Below, one piece after another: positions 24,540-37,083 of a stretch of DNA of 64,000 nucleotides. Both the position numbers and the translations under genes were made by a program. The notes below the pieces were generated by a model. The model ran no database searches. It saw only the letters and a program-made list of their open reading frames with translations, and was not told the DNA's origin. Position 1 is the stretch's first letter. Every line of letters starts with the position of its first letter. Source of the DNA: Physcomitrium patens (taxonomy: Eukaryota > Streptophyta > Bryopsida > Funariales > Funariaceae); the NCBI RefSeq assembly GCF_000002425.4, contig NC_037261.1, positions 3,781,362 through 3,845,361 of the forward strand, read 5' to 3'.

Positions 24540-26307
24540 GTCCACAGCGCCGAACGAGCCAAGTCCCATAATTAGCTGAACCCGAGATCAGTGGAACTAG
24601 GGGAGCGTGGGAACGTGCGAGCGAGCCCATAAAAAGCAAAAGGAGGCGGGGAACGTTCCCAACAGTGTCACAGCGTCTTCACCCTGGCAGTCCAAGTTAC
24701 GGCGCGGGCACCGAAAAGCGCCCCGCCCCCCTTATTCCCCCGCCCGCGCTCGTAGGACCTGGATGCCCCGGTGCCGCCATAGCCCCGACGAAAGCAAGCT
24801 TCGACGCGGGGATTGCTCGTACAGGCCCCACTATCCCCGCCAGATTCTGCTTCGCATCTTACCTTTGGATGCCACCACTGGTAGTGCCGTCGTTGTGAAG
24901 CGCAATTTGAGGGTGCTGATTCCTTGCGACGCTTTTAATTGAAGGGCGAGGTTGTTGGGTTGTGGTGCTGACGATCGTGGAATAAGCGGGGGTGACTGTC
25001 TTCGTTGCATTTGGATTTTCGGATGAAGGAAGGGGGAATTGTTTGATCGGGGAAATCAGATGTGGGTGTAGAGGTGGAGCGTTGTCGCGGTGGCTTGATT
25101 TGAGTGGGAGTGACGGAGTGTGCAGTGAGCTGAGGTGTGGGTACTAAGTGGGGTTGCTTGCTAGAGTGGTTATTGTTTCGGAGGGAGTGTTCTGCAGGGG
25201 GTGAAGGTCTGTGGTCACTGTTTGTGGTAATGGGGTGTGATTTGTGCGCTGTTGCGATTTGCATTGCGAATTCCACCGGTGCTGGGAAGTTCTGCACTGT
25301 GCTGTTTTAGATTTTGCCTGTGCACTGTCTTAATGTACTGCAGGGTTGGTCTTTTACGGCGTGTTTCTTAAATTGGCCATCTTCTGGCGGGGTTTCGCAC
25401 ACCCAGTTCGATTTCTTGTTGAAGGTAGCTGGGACCTTTGAAAATGCGGATTTCGAAGCGCATTATTCTCTATCGTGCTGGGGGAATATCATGGAAATTC
25501 TCGGAAAAGGCTTTCTTTTTGTGACCGGTCGCACACATAGCAAAACTCCAACTCCGGAAGAGCGTGAAGTGCAGAGTAGATTAAAGTGGAGCTTTTTAGA
25601 CTAGTTAAGTTCAATCGTGGGGGCGTTTGCAACAGTTTTCATTGGGTGGATTCCTTGGTTTAACCCACTGAGGTAATAGCCTTTTTCCTAAATTTTGATC
25701 CTTCCTCGTTGCTGTCTAAGTTTATTTGTAGCAATTGCCTGTTGGTCACATGGATTCTTTACCAATGTCCACAATGTGTTGAAGTGTCAGACTGAGGGAT
25801 GAGTACGATGAGCAAGTGCCATTGTTGGAGTACACCTGTAAGCTCAAAATCAGTGATTGTTTGATCTGGTCATCGACTTGCATCGAATTGATGCATCACA
25901 TCTAGGCCGCTGTCAGTGAATTGCCTGATAGAGCGTATTGTGAATTATAAAATATGGTGTAGTTCCCTTTGAAACAGTTGTAGTCAAGGACCGCAGATGA
26001 ATGCCACAACAGCTTCTCTTGTATAGAAGGCAATTAAGTGAAAGAATGGACACGTGGTTCTGCTTGTTGTTAAAACGACAACATAGTGTTTTGCTCTTGT
26101 TTGTTTTGCAGAATAGTCCTGAGCAATTGAGTATGCCTGATTCTGACGATTGATGCCACTCACTTCGATATCGTCAAATGATTGTGAGCAAATTGTGTTC
26201 ATTGACGGATACTTCCCCCTTGTAATAAGCAGAGATCAGGACTGAGGTTTGAGATTCGGAACAAGTGTTGAAAAGGGCGTAGCAGTTGGTTGAAGTGGAA
26301 AGCCGCA
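24540..26307 (+). promoter_or_regulatory. CpG-rich promoter and 5' leader region of the SAP30-like gene
   Basis: Composition jumps from AT-rich to strongly GC/CpG-rich at 24540, peaking at about 24690-24830, then eases toward the start codon at 26308. A CATAAAAAGC string at about 24628-24637 could act as a TATA-like element, and a perfect GGAACGTTCC palindrome sits near 24650-24659. Open frames here (24607-24942, 25314-25604) have no protein-like features and probably reflect untranslated leader sequence with introns. The transcription start cannot be fixed. Confidence 0.45.
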
Positions 26308-28147
26308 ATGGGTTTTACTGAAGAGAGCTTTCACAGCCACAGTCATTCTGGCGAAGATAGCGGAGACGAATTGCTATCTGCATTGCCAAGGCACACTAAA
26401 GTAGTGGTTACAGGAAACAACCGCACCAAATCGGTTTTGGTTGGTCTTCATGGGGTCGTCACGAAGGCTGTTGGCTTGGGAGGCTGGCATTGGCTTGTAA
26501 TAATCTTGAAGAGCTTTCAGCTGATTTTTCGTTTCCTAGTTATTGATCCTATTCTTTTGCAGTTGCCTCGGTGTTTTACTATCTTAGCCTCTTGAAGATC
26601 TTCAAACTGACCAGGTTTCTGTCGCGGTGGCAGGTACTTACAAACGGGGATGAAGTGAAGCTCCAGCGCAATGCATTGAGTGTGATTGAGGGCCCTAGTG
26701 GTCTTGAAGAAGTAGAGGACAACGAGGATTATTCATTTCCTAGCAGAACAAGCCAAGGTTTGTAAACCCGAGCTTATTTTGGGTTGAGACATTGCATGCT
26801 GCACTAACATTGAGATACTAGGACCTAGCTCCCTGGTCATTGTTTTAGGTATCTCGATTTTTTTGTTTCGATTACACTGAAGGCTCAGTAGATATGAAAA
26901 GGCGTTAGGTGAGATGGAAGCTGTTACACCTTGCAATTCAGAGGTCGAGATCGAAGAATAAGTTTTGCTCTGACATTGTGCATTCTCGTGTTTAAGGAAT
27001 GGAGTTCTGGTTTTTAGCCTGCCACTATTGTTAGACGTAGAATGAGTAGTTTTTTTGTAAAGTGACGAAAGCTTGTGGCTGCAGAAAACAATATTCGAAG
27101 GAACTCATTTAGAGTACAACCGCGAAAGCTTGTATGTCCTGTCTCGTCCAATCCTGGAATGGCAGGTCAAGTCGGAAAGACTACTCAATGTGGTTACGCA
27201 AACGACAGAAGAGGAGGTTTCGTTGAACGCAGAAGTTCATCTAGCAGATGCTTACCGGTACGATAACTTCTGATTGATTAGAGTTTGGTTGAGGCGTGTG
27301 GAAATGATTTATATAAGCATAATTAATGTGTTTTCTCGTCTTAAGAACGACAACAGGGACTTTGCAAATACTAAAGCAAGTCTGCACTTGCTGAATCTGT
27401 GGAGGCGCTCAAGAAACGACTAAGTGATGTTCATTCTTTGGGTGCAGTCTGTGAATTTTAGCAAGCTGGAGATAGCTGCTCTGAAAAGATATCTAAGGCA
27501 CTTCAAGCTGGTAAACTTCTGTCCACATTGAATTAACAAGATGTGATTACAAAATTATTGTCAAGGTCATTTCAGACATTCTACATCTCAGATTGCCCAG
27601 TTCATGGTGAGGACAGATTTGTATAAGTATTCCATTTGCAATGAGAAATTGTGTCAGGTCCTATGATCTTCTTGATTGTTTTAACCTTGAGAAGCCCTAA
27701 GTTGCATTGCACTAGCAGATTCCTATTTTATTATTGTTGTTGTTGTCGTCGTCTTCATGAGGTTCGATTATACAGGTAACTTAAGTGCTCACAATCTGAA
27801 CTAATGGTTTTATTCGTATCTGTGCTGAAGGTTGAAGGCGGTCCAAACTCATCCAGAGAGCAGCTTGTGGATGCAGTTTGTAGGCATTTCATGTCACAGG
27901 TTGAGTTGCAGAAACCTTTAAATTGTGCCGTTCCGAGTACTCGCACAACATACCAAGTTGCACATGTCTTGCCTCCATGATAATTATGAATCTCTACAAT
28001 ATTTTAGTTTTGCACAGGCCTTGGAACGTACTCTGTGAAGGCAAAATCCGATTCCCTGAGAGTTGTTTTGTCATTGAATTACAGGAGTTGGACGAGGGGA
28101 AAGTAATTATGGGTTTCATGCGAGCTGCGAAGCGTTTACGAATATAG
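26308..28147 (+). CDS. SAP30-like histone deacetylase complex subunit (AFR1/AFR2 type)
   Basis: Six exons in phase: 26308-26496, 26634-26757, 27085-27257, 27448-27510, 27831-27899, 28085-28147, giving 226 aa. The C-terminal about 60 residues form the SAP30 Sin3-binding domain: FSKLEIAALKRYLRHFKL, then NSSREQLVDAVCRHFMSQ, then a helix ending FMRAAKRLRI. SAP30 bridges Sin3 and histone deacetylase for transcriptional repression in the nucleus. The plant AFR1/AFR2 proteins share this architecture and modulate flowering-time and jasmonate genes. The N-terminal part has a His/Ser-rich start, a GNNRTKSVLVGLHGVVTKAV segment and a VLTNGDEVKLQRNALSVI strand typical of plant members. The middle is Arg/Ser-rich and basic, suiting DNA or chromatin contact. 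All splice sites are GT-AG and keep frame. The start is the first ATG after the in-frame lead-in, with family-like sequence directly after it. Confidence 0.9.
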
Positions 28148-29611
28148 GCAGCGAGCTTGGGAATACGAGTATTAGCTTCTCCATGAAGTCAATAACCTGG
28201 GAAGCTCAGTGATTGTTGGCATCAAGTCAAAGAAAAATCTTAGATCGGCCATGATAGTCCGGTGTGGTCGACTGTAAAAAACTACTCACTCTTTACCTGC
28301 CCTCCTGTATATTATAAACACTAGAGTGTAAAAGTTGAAAGTATCTGACTAGGATACACATCCTTGGAGGGGACCTGTACAAAGGGATACTTTAAAAAGC
28401 TTACGATTCAAGCAGCGTTTGTTCAGACGTTGAATCCTTTTCTCCCAATTGCATTTAAGTGTTAATTATGAAGGATGGATCCTGGTGTTATCCTTCCCGC
28501 TAAGCCCGCAATCGCCCTGCAGTCCTTGTGCGTAGAATCATGGTTATGCCCGTGTGATGACACCTCCTTTGATGCTTACAGGAGCATCCTTTCTGTAACT
28601 CAATACCTCAATCTGAAAGATTCTCTACATGATGGACCTCAAAATCTTAATTTCATCGTTACAAGATTCGTTTCTACAGTGACCACTTCAGCAACCTAAA
28701 AAATTCTATACAGGCTTCAGAGGGTATCACTAGGGTAACTTATCTCTCAAGTCACTGTATGAGGTGCAGCACCGCAGCAAACGCCGACGACGACTACCAC
28801 GACGACCACAAAGACCAGGAGTGACAGAATATCAACTAGCTTTACAAAACTAACACAAACATCCTGGCGAGATGTACAGACGTCCCGGTGAACCAGTCTA
28901 CACTGCACCCTAGAGCACACCATTGATCCATTCAAAATCTCCTCAGACATCTCCGAAACAAACCGGCCAAATAAACATCCCTCGGTGTTCGTGACTTTCT
29001 TCCACAACACAAACCCCGATCCTCCCCCAGTCCAAGAAACACAAACATACTAATTCAAAAAACACACAGTACGATGGCCTCGAAACCAGGGACAGCCTTG
29101 CTCATCTCATTGACAATTTGCAAAACAACTTCTTACCCTGCGAGGGCAGTCGACCTAATGAAGCGCCTCCGCAGGCAGATCTTGACCGTTGCTGAGTCTC
29201 ATCCAACGGAGGCTGTTTGATCATGCCGACAACAATCAGGGCAAGGACCGATTGTTCGAAGAAAGAAAGGGAAGGCTCGAGAAGGCCAGAGGAACTGATC
29301 CTAGCCGTCGGCGGGATGCATCTGACGGCGGCCCTGGGAGGCCTAGAAGCGTCTAGAGGGCCTTCGTTCTGGTATGAAAGGCTGTAACCCTCCTCATTGC
29401 ACGTCGTCTCTCGGTGTTTACAGCTCTCACCCTCTGCTGCATTCGGAACATATTACTTCGGTCGTTCAGTAGCCGTTAGGGCTCAATCGATTGACCTATA
29501 CTCCAGTTTCGTTAACGAGGTTTCTTTCGCGGGATTCGACCAGGGGCGTGGATTGTGTCCCACTATTTTTCTTGCATTGAGGCGGTTAGGTATTTGCGAA
29601 AGTCATACAAG
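28148..29611 (+). other. Intergenic: SAP30-like 3' flank and HSP90-2 upstream region
   Basis: The first few hundred bases are 3' UTR/flank of the SAP30-like gene. 29040-29611 is GC-richer and should hold the HSP90-2 promoter and 5' UTR. I saw no clear three-unit heat shock element here. Frames such as 28475-28699 and 28747-29010 (minus) look like chance openings; the latter contains a valine run from a (GAC)n-like stretch. Confidence 0.5.
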
Positions 29612-31967
29612 ATGGCGGACGGCGATGCGCAGGTCGAGACCTTCGCCTTCCAGGCGGAGATCAACCAGTTGCTTAGTTTGATTATCAACACTTTCTACAG
29701 CAACAAGGAAATTTTCTTAAGAGAGTTGATCAGTAACTCATCCGATGTAATTTTCTTTAAACTTTTGCAAGTTCTTGAATATTTGAATCATTCTCAGTTG
29801 ATCTATCAGGGTCGCATTGCGCTTTAAGTCTGAGAATTCCAGACATATGTTTGCTTCGTCTGTCTTGTGACACCCTGCTATGGCTTGTAGCGCCGCCATA
29901 GTAGATTTGTGTAGTGGTGGCGGGTTTGAGCCTTGGATTATCGTCATTGCTTGCTTGTCTGATTATCCTTTTCCCTCAATATGGTAGGCCTTGGACAAGA
30001 TTAGGTTTGAGTCCCTGACCGACAAGAGTAAAATGGATGGGCAGCCCGAGCTGTTCATTCATATTGTTCCCGACAAGGCCAACAACACCCTTAGCATCAT
30101 CGACAGTGGTATCGGTATGACGAAGGCTGACATGGTTAACAACCTGGGAACCATTGCGCGGTCGGGGACCAAGGAGTTCATGGAAGCCCTGACCGCCGGT
30201 GCCGACGTTAGCATGATAGGGCAGTTCGGTGTGGGTTTCTACTCTGCATACCTGGTTGCGGAGAAGGTGGTGGTGACATCGAAACACAACGATGATGAGC
30301 AGTACATCTGGGAGTCACAGGCCGGGGGGTCGTTCACGATCACTCGTGACACGAGCGGGGAGCAGCTGGGACGTGGAACGCACATCAAGCTGTACCTGAA
30401 GGAGGACCAGCTGGAGTACCTGGAAGAGAGGAGGCTGAAGGACCTGGTAAAGAAGCACTCGGAGTTTATCAGCTACCCGATCTCGCTGTGGTCGGAGAAG
30501 ACGACGGAGAAGGAGGTGTCGGACGACGAGGAGGACGAGGAGAAGAAGGAGGAAGAGGAGGGGAAGATCGAGGAGGTGGACGAGGAGAAGGAGAAGGAGA
30601 AGGAGAAGAAGAAGAAGAAGGTGAAGGAGGTGTCGCACGAGTGGGCGCTGATGAACAAGCAGAAGCCGATCTGGATGCGGAAGCCGGAGGACGTGACGAA
30701 GGAGGAGTACGCGGCGTTCTACAAGAGTTTGTCGAACGACTGGGAGGAGCACCTGGCGGTGAAGCACTTTTCGGTGGAGGGGCAGTTGGAGTTCAAGTCG
30801 GTGCTGTTCGTGCCGAAGAGGGCGCCGTTCGACCTGTTCGATTCGCGGAAGAAGCAGAACAACATCAAGCTGTACGTGCGGAGGGTGTTCATCATGGACA
30901 ACTGCGAGGAGCTGATACCGGAGTACCTGGGGTTCGTGAAGGGAGTGGTGGACTCGGAGGATCTGCCGCTGAACATATCTCGGGAGACGTTGCAGCAGAG
31001 CAAGATTCTGAAGGTGATCCGGAAGAATTTGGTGAAGAAGTGCATGGAGATGTTCGCGGAGGTGGCGGAGAACAAGGAGGACTACCAGAAGTTTTACGAG
31101 GCGTTCGCGAAGAACTTGAAGCTGGGGATCCACGAGGACAGCCAGAACAGGTCGAAGCTGGCGGACCTGTTGAGGTACCACTCGACGAAGAGCGGGGAGG
31201 AGATGACGAGCCTGAAGGACTACGTGACGCGGATGAAGGAGGGGCAGAAGGACATCTACTACATCACGGGAGAGAGCAAGAAGGCGGTGGAGAACTCACC
31301 GTTTTTGGAGAAGCTGAAGAGGAGGGGGTACGAGGTGCTGTACATGGTGGACGCGATCGACGAGTATGCGGTGGGACAACTGAAGGAGTACGACGGGAAG
31401 AAGCTGGTGTCGGCGACAAAGGAGGGGTTGGTGTTGGAAGAGACGGAGGAGGAGAAGAAGAAGAAGGAGGAGACGAAGGCGCGGTTCGAGCCGCTGTGCA
31501 AGGCGGTGAAGGACATATTGGGGGACAAGGTGGAGAAGGTGGTGGTGTCGGACAGGATCGTGGACTCGCCGTGCGTGCTGGTGACGGGCGAGTACGGATG
31601 GTCGGCGAACATGGAGAGGATCATGAAGGCGCAGGCGCTGCGCGACAGCAGCATGTCGAGCTACATGTCGTCGAAGAAGACGATGGAGATCAACCCTGAC
31701 AACCAGATCATGGAGGAGTTGAGGAAGAGAGCGGAGGTGGACAAGAACGACAAGAGCGTGAAGGACTTGGTGCTGTTGCTGTTCGAGACGGCGATGTTGA
31801 CATCAGGGTTCAGCTTGGAGGAGCCGAACACGTTCGGGAACAGAATCCATAGGATGCTGAAGTTGGGACTGAGCATCGACGACGATGTCACGGAAGCCGA
31901 TGCAGACATGCCACCACTGGAGGCTGATGCCGAGGAGGAGGGCTCCAAGATGGAGGAAGTAGACTAA
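29612..31967 (+). CDS. HSP90: Cytosolic heat shock protein HSP90, copy 2
   Basis: Two exons, 29612-29746 (45 codons) and 29988-31967, with a 241 bp intron (GTAATT...GGTAG) at the same SSD/ALDK position as copy 1; 704 aa. The start [13 protein letters not shown] is the first ATG of the exon and fits the family N-terminus. Key residues: Glu38 and Asn42 in [10 protein letters not shown], Asp84 in DSGIGM, and the glycine-rich [13 protein letters not shown] lid region. The charged linker ([16 protein letters not shown] and following) is long. It ends in MEEVD, so it is the cytosolic, TPR-binding class. The 659 residues of exon 2 are identical to copy 1, whereas the N-terminal residues and exon-1 synonymous sites are not. 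Codons in the last three quarters of exon 2 end overwhelmingly in G. Both copies should give functionally equivalent chaperones under different promoters. Confidence 0.96.
30033..31967 (+). repeat. Inverted repeat arm 2: exon-2 identity block of HSP90-2
   Basis: Partner of 11695-13629. The last mismatch before the block is the third base of a lysine codon at 30032 (AAA here, AAG in copy 1). The two before it are at synonymous positions in the preceding 20 bp. The arms are inverted and separated by about 16.4 kb holding two unrelated genes. Confidence 0.9.
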
Positions 31968-33999
31968 ATGATTAGGTAGGGCAGTTTATTTAAGTGGTGA
32001 ACAATTTTGTGGATGTTGTAAGGAATGTAACCGGGTGATTGAAACCCTGTTTTGTAGGATAGCAAATAGATGAGTTGATGGATTGTTTTACACTTTCCCT
32101 CATTTGATTTGGACAATATCCTCCCCCCAATGAACACAGTAACGATATTTCATTTATTTTTCCCGTTTACTATAATGTCTTTGGTGTCGAGAAACTTATT
32201 GGTCAGTCTTATCTGTTTTCTCAGTCCTTATTTCCGGCGTGTCGGAGCTTATGTTTAAGCAATTGCAGTAATTGAATGTTTCTTTGGTGAACTTGTAGTT
32301 GTGAGTTACGTTTTTCGAGTTGAATCCCGAGTAAAACTTTGTATTTCATTACCAATTCTGTGACTAATTTTTCTTAGCGCGATGTGCCCCTGTTGTAACT
32401 TGGTCGATTCTTTTCTGGTAATTCTCGCACCGTATTTAACGGGTTTCTTCAGTAGTACCTGATACACCAGATTTCAACTTCAAAGGTGCAAATTCCTACT
32501 AATACGTTGGACGTATCCATCGCATCTGAGTAAACTATGAATCCTTCTGTAAATTGGTTTTGACACAGTGTGATATTGTTTTTGGAAATTGGCATTCCTT
32601 TACTTAAAACACCCTTTACTTGCAAGTTCTCGTGGCACTGTTTACTGAGTTGATATGGCCATTTATCGCTTTCTTCCTGCAATCGTTTTGATCGTTGTTT
32701 CGTTATCCATGTCAGCTTGCCTCCCAATCCTCTTCAGCAATTTTACAGCACATTTGACTGCTGATTTTAGCTCTGCACGCCATTCAGAGAACTGACACCA
32801 TTGTTTAAGACTCTTCACTGATGAGCACACATACAAATATTTCTCAATGTTTTGAACCTCTTGACATAGATGCCTCAATTTTCAACAAAAGGTATTTGGA
32901 CAAAGAAAGTAATAGCTCGACCTTCTTCCAAGGTCAAATTATGACTCCTAGTGCATCAAGAAGGTCAACTACCAATTATAAGCATTCTAAATTCACAAGA
33001 TATTTAACAAACCTAAGCTTGGGGATGTAGTTAAGATTGTATTTTTACCAAAGTTTCCAATTTTTAGAATGTGATTCATGTGACAATTATTTAAAAGATT
33101 GATTGTAGCTTTATGGATCAATATATTATGAAATTTCACAAATATTATTTCATGGCATTCTTAGTACTACAACAAATATGAAAGAATCAATAGACCATAA
33201 AGTTTATAAAAAGAAGAAGAATATGCAAAGTCCAACATATAGAAGGAATTTGTAAAACTATCATATTAGAATGATCTAATGATAAGAATTATACATTTGT
33301 CTAAACACTATTTAATAATGTATTTATAGAATGTATAGTCTTCACATGCCTATATGCTTTAATCAAGTCCCTTAAGTATGTCCCTCGAAAAGAATATTAA
33401 GATGAAAAGGCAAATGTTCTTAAATTAAAATAGATTAGATTTTAAGGTTTTTTTAAAAAGAAAACCATGGTTCTATTGTAAAGCTACTATACAACTATAA
33501 TAATGGTGATGACCTTTTTGTACTCTTGATTCTTAACAAATACTAAAAAACATCCAACCACTTGATTTACTAATCTAATCAAATGCTAGATTGCAAGACC
33601 AATTAATAATTGGTTATAGAAGCAAGATTTTGCCCTAATATATAATTCTAATCTCTAAAAGCAAATATGATAATTTTTATTTTTTTTTTATTCATAAAAA
33701 TGTGAATAGATTATATTTATTTCAAATAAAAGAAAAGCATATTGTTACTATTAATTTTTCTTTAGTCTATTATTATTCTAAATTTATAATAATATAAGCA
33801 AAGACCAAATAGATAAGAAAATAGTAGATAAAGTATAAGCATCTATATTACATAATCCAAATGGCATATATGTTATCCAAAGTCAATAATTGTCTTATTC
33901 ATGTTTCAATTCTTTACTTTAATAAAGAAATGCTTATGCTTTATAAAATATCTTTGCATATAATATGACATAAAATACTAATTTGATTCAGATTTTATT
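31968..33999. other. HSP90-2 3' flank, then AT-rich sequence
   Basis: To about 32460 the sequence is gene-like and includes the HSP90-2 3' UTR. Beyond 33000 it becomes AT-rich with homopolymer runs and no recognisable coding sequence. The left LTR of element C should begin somewhere in 33600-34000, but its start is not identifiable. Confidence 0.5.
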
Positions 34000-34289
34000 T
34001 TTGTTTAATTTTATTGTAGTCTAAGCTATCCTACGTTGTGATGGAATTTATATTAATATAAATTGGAAGGATCTTAGATCTTAGAGATAATCTAGTCTTG
34101 TTTCATTGATATCAGAGCAAATGTTAGTCTGTTCTTTGGTCGTATGTTCATAGCCACCATCTAGTTGGAGGTCACTTGTTGTAGTCATATCAGGTCTTGT
34201 TTTGAGGCTACCATGAGCTATTTTTAAGAAGTTAGCTTGAAGAGGAGAAGGCATTACAATAATATGGTTCAATAAGAAAATTGTAGCAT

Positions 34290-35470
34290 GGGAGATATGG
34301 TGCAACAATTCCAGATGGAGACTAAAATACAATACCTTCTAGGCCAAATAGCTACTCTACAAAGACAAATGGAAGCTTTTAGGACAAGGGAGTTGACATT
34401 TGTTAGAATAAAATTAAGTAAGCTCAATACATACTATAGGACTTCAAGGCAAGAAGATGTATGCCAATGGTTCTTAAGCGTACAATAATACCTCCAACTA
34501 TTTGGAGCAAATGCCACTAAAGGAATTATATGTACTGCGAGCTATTTGAGACATGCGACAACCATTTGGTGGTGACATCAAGCTCAAAGCTATAGATCTT
34601 AAGGTGGATTTTGTGAGTGGGAGGAGTTTGAAACCAAGTATAGGAATTAATTTCAATCCATCAATATAAAGAAGATAGCACACAATCAGTTGGCTAACCT
34701 TACACAATCTAAGTCAATGTAGAATTATGTCTTTTAATTCAAGTTCCTATGTCTCTAAATTGACAATGTTTTAGAAGCAAAGATGATGGATTGGATTGTA
34801 AGAAGGTTGAAACTTGTTGTCTAGCAAGATGTAGAATTAAATGATCCACAAACATTTGTAGAGGCAATTAGGATTGTGAAGAAGGTTAATGCTATAGATT
34901 TCAAAAACCTTAGAACATGACCTATAGCATGAAGTCTTATGCTACTATCCAATACTATGGCATAATAACCAATATCGATGGAGATTGATGTCTTATAAGG
35001 ATCATTGATACTACAAAGAAAACAAATATTAGCATAAAAAGAATCATGTTTTTACAATCAAGAGTCAGGCCACTAGATTAGAAGTTGTCCAAAACATCAA
35101 AATTTAGGCTCCAACAAATTAAAGCAAGTTCACAATCTTGAGACTCATCAAGTTGATAATAAAATGAAGCAAAGAAATAAAGCTTCTCAATAAGGCATTG
35201 AAAATCAATATTAGAAATAGTTGCTATCTCTCAAAGAAAAATATCATGATCTTAGACAACTATGAAAAGAATTGACTGGTATGTCTAAGGGGTTGATTAA
35301 GAAGACAACCCTATTGAGTGCTTATAGATTGCAGCTGTACAAAAAATTACATCTTGATTGGAATTGTTAACTGACTTGGAATTAAAACCAAAGTGATCAA
35401 AGCAGATAGTATGTATCTAGTAGATGACCAAGAGAACATATTGAATGGGACATATGAAAAAGAAACCTTG
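34290..35470 (+). pseudogene. Element C gag and protease remnant
   Basis: 34303-34488 encodes a coiled-coil-like MVQQFQMETKIQYLLGQ segment followed by EDVCQWFLSVQ, the start of a gypsy gag capsid region. A degenerate zinc knuckle (CFYNQESGH, then a Cys six residues on) lies near 35048-35095. A protease-like stretch follows near 35325-35460 (LIDCSCTKNYI, where the usual motif is D[ST]G). Multiple stops interrupt it. Confidence 0.6.
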
Positions 35471-36367
35471 AAGTTGAGTGACATATGAAGATAAACTCTA
35501 TCCCTCAATCCAAATTACAAAATGGTCTCAATTAAGAATTTCTTATAATTGGTGGTGTGAAAAGGAAGTATTAATAATAAGAGCAAAAGAAGCACAATAC
35601 AAAAATAAGTGAAATAAATATAATCAAGCAATTATTAACTACAAAACTAGTTACAATCTGTTCACTTAATTTTTATCTAATAAAAAATAAAAAATAAAAA
35701 TAAAAATATATTTTTGAAAAGAAAATTTTATTATCTTTCTAATGGTGTAAGAAACATATAGATTAAAGTTACTATGAGTAAGTTATGAATTATTAAAGAT
35801 AGAAGATAAATAATAAAAAAATTAAGTGAATAAATTTTATCTCAAGGATAATTTGCTTATGAGATCAAGAGTTTGAGCCTCACCAAGGCTCACAAGTAGT
35901 ATATATGGATGTCTAAGAGAGGCCATGAGGCCTTAGTCATATCCTCTTAACTACCTTCAAGGTGCTATAACCCATATCGGACTCATACACTTCTTTTCTT
36001 ACAAGGACTATACTAGCTGCTAGTCCTCCTATTTTCTACTAGTAAAACCAATAATTTTGTATTTTTGACTTCACCATGGTATTTAGAAACATCCAATTAG
36101 CATAGGAATTTTTTATGGCCTTCAAATCTTGTTCTATTTCTTCATAATGGCTTTCGAAGTGATAAAACTTATTTTTATTAAAGTTTAAAAATGATTTTAA
36201 AAATTTTTAAAAATTTTAAAAAAATTTTAAAAAAAATTTAAAAAATTTTATAAATTTTTTTTGGTAAAAAAAACAAATTTAATTTTCTTTAAAATTTACC
36301 TTTTTTATAACTTACTTAAAAGGCCTGGAGGTTTTTTTTATGGTTTTTTTTAATATTAAACGACAAT

Positions 36368-36412
<45 letters not shown>

Positions 36413-36600
36413 ATAATACATATAGATATAAGGCCAATGAAAATATTTATCTTAATAAATAATCCTTAATACTTAATAATAAGTAAAAATATTAAATCAA
36501 CTAAGATAATTGCATCCAAGACTTACTAAGATTCCATTTTTACAACTAACATTCTAAATTTCTATTTGTTTAAGGATTTTTATACTACTCACTATATATT
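35470..36600 (-). repeat. Interspersed LTR-like repeat R1, copy 2 (inverted)
   Basis: Reverse complement of this block aligns with 4950-6190. It includes GGCCTCATGGCCTCTCTTAG-like and GGAATCTTAGTAAG anchors, and poly-T/poly-A variation in the middle (poly-T at about 36370-36408). It sits between the protease and RT parts of element C, so it inserted into C. Confidence 0.55.
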
Positions 36601-37083
36601 ATGATTTTAAGCACTCTAAATATATCTTTTTGTCCTAAAACAAATATTAAGTCAATTTGATGACTCAAATGTCACCTATGCTTTTAAAAAAAAATTCAGG
36701 GTAATAAAGTTCAAATATGACATTATCCTTGATATGTTATAGTTAGAGGTGGAAAAAGAAGCATGTTGATTGGCTAGTAAGGACAATCTCTTTAAAAGAT
36801 GGTAGATGCAAGGTGACTCTTTATAACTCCATATCAAGTGAGGTAGAAAAATGATTTGTAACTAAAGGCTTAATTATAGGGATGACCTTTATAAAGAAGC
36901 AAATATTACATAAGCAACTGGTATATATGGTGGTTTTAAATCTTGCCTCAATGATAGAAAAGACAACCAAAGAAATAAAAAAGATAGAATAATTCATGAT
37001 AATATCTTTTTTGAATGACACCCTTCTCCAAGAGTTCATTACCATGAAGAACACTTATATTCTATCCACCTAAAAAGAATGGT

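Noticed and set aside
24607-24942. 111-codon frame in the CpG-rich block
   Set aside because: Composition-driven (Arg/Pro-rich), with no protein-like motif; better explained as promoter/leader sequence.
28747-29010. 87-codon minus-strand frame with a hydrophobic valine run
   Set aside because: The valine run reflects a simple repeat of GAC triplets; no family resemblance or regulatory context.
29747-29987. tRNA-like sequence in the HSP90-2 intron (GGCGGGTTTGAGCC)
   Set aside because: No cloverleaf could be formed around it; A and B box spacing is wrong.
11695-31967. HSP90 identity as a simple assembly duplication
   Set aside because: Exon 1, introns and flanks differ between the copies, so two real loci are present. 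A consensus error limited to exon 2 is not fully excluded.
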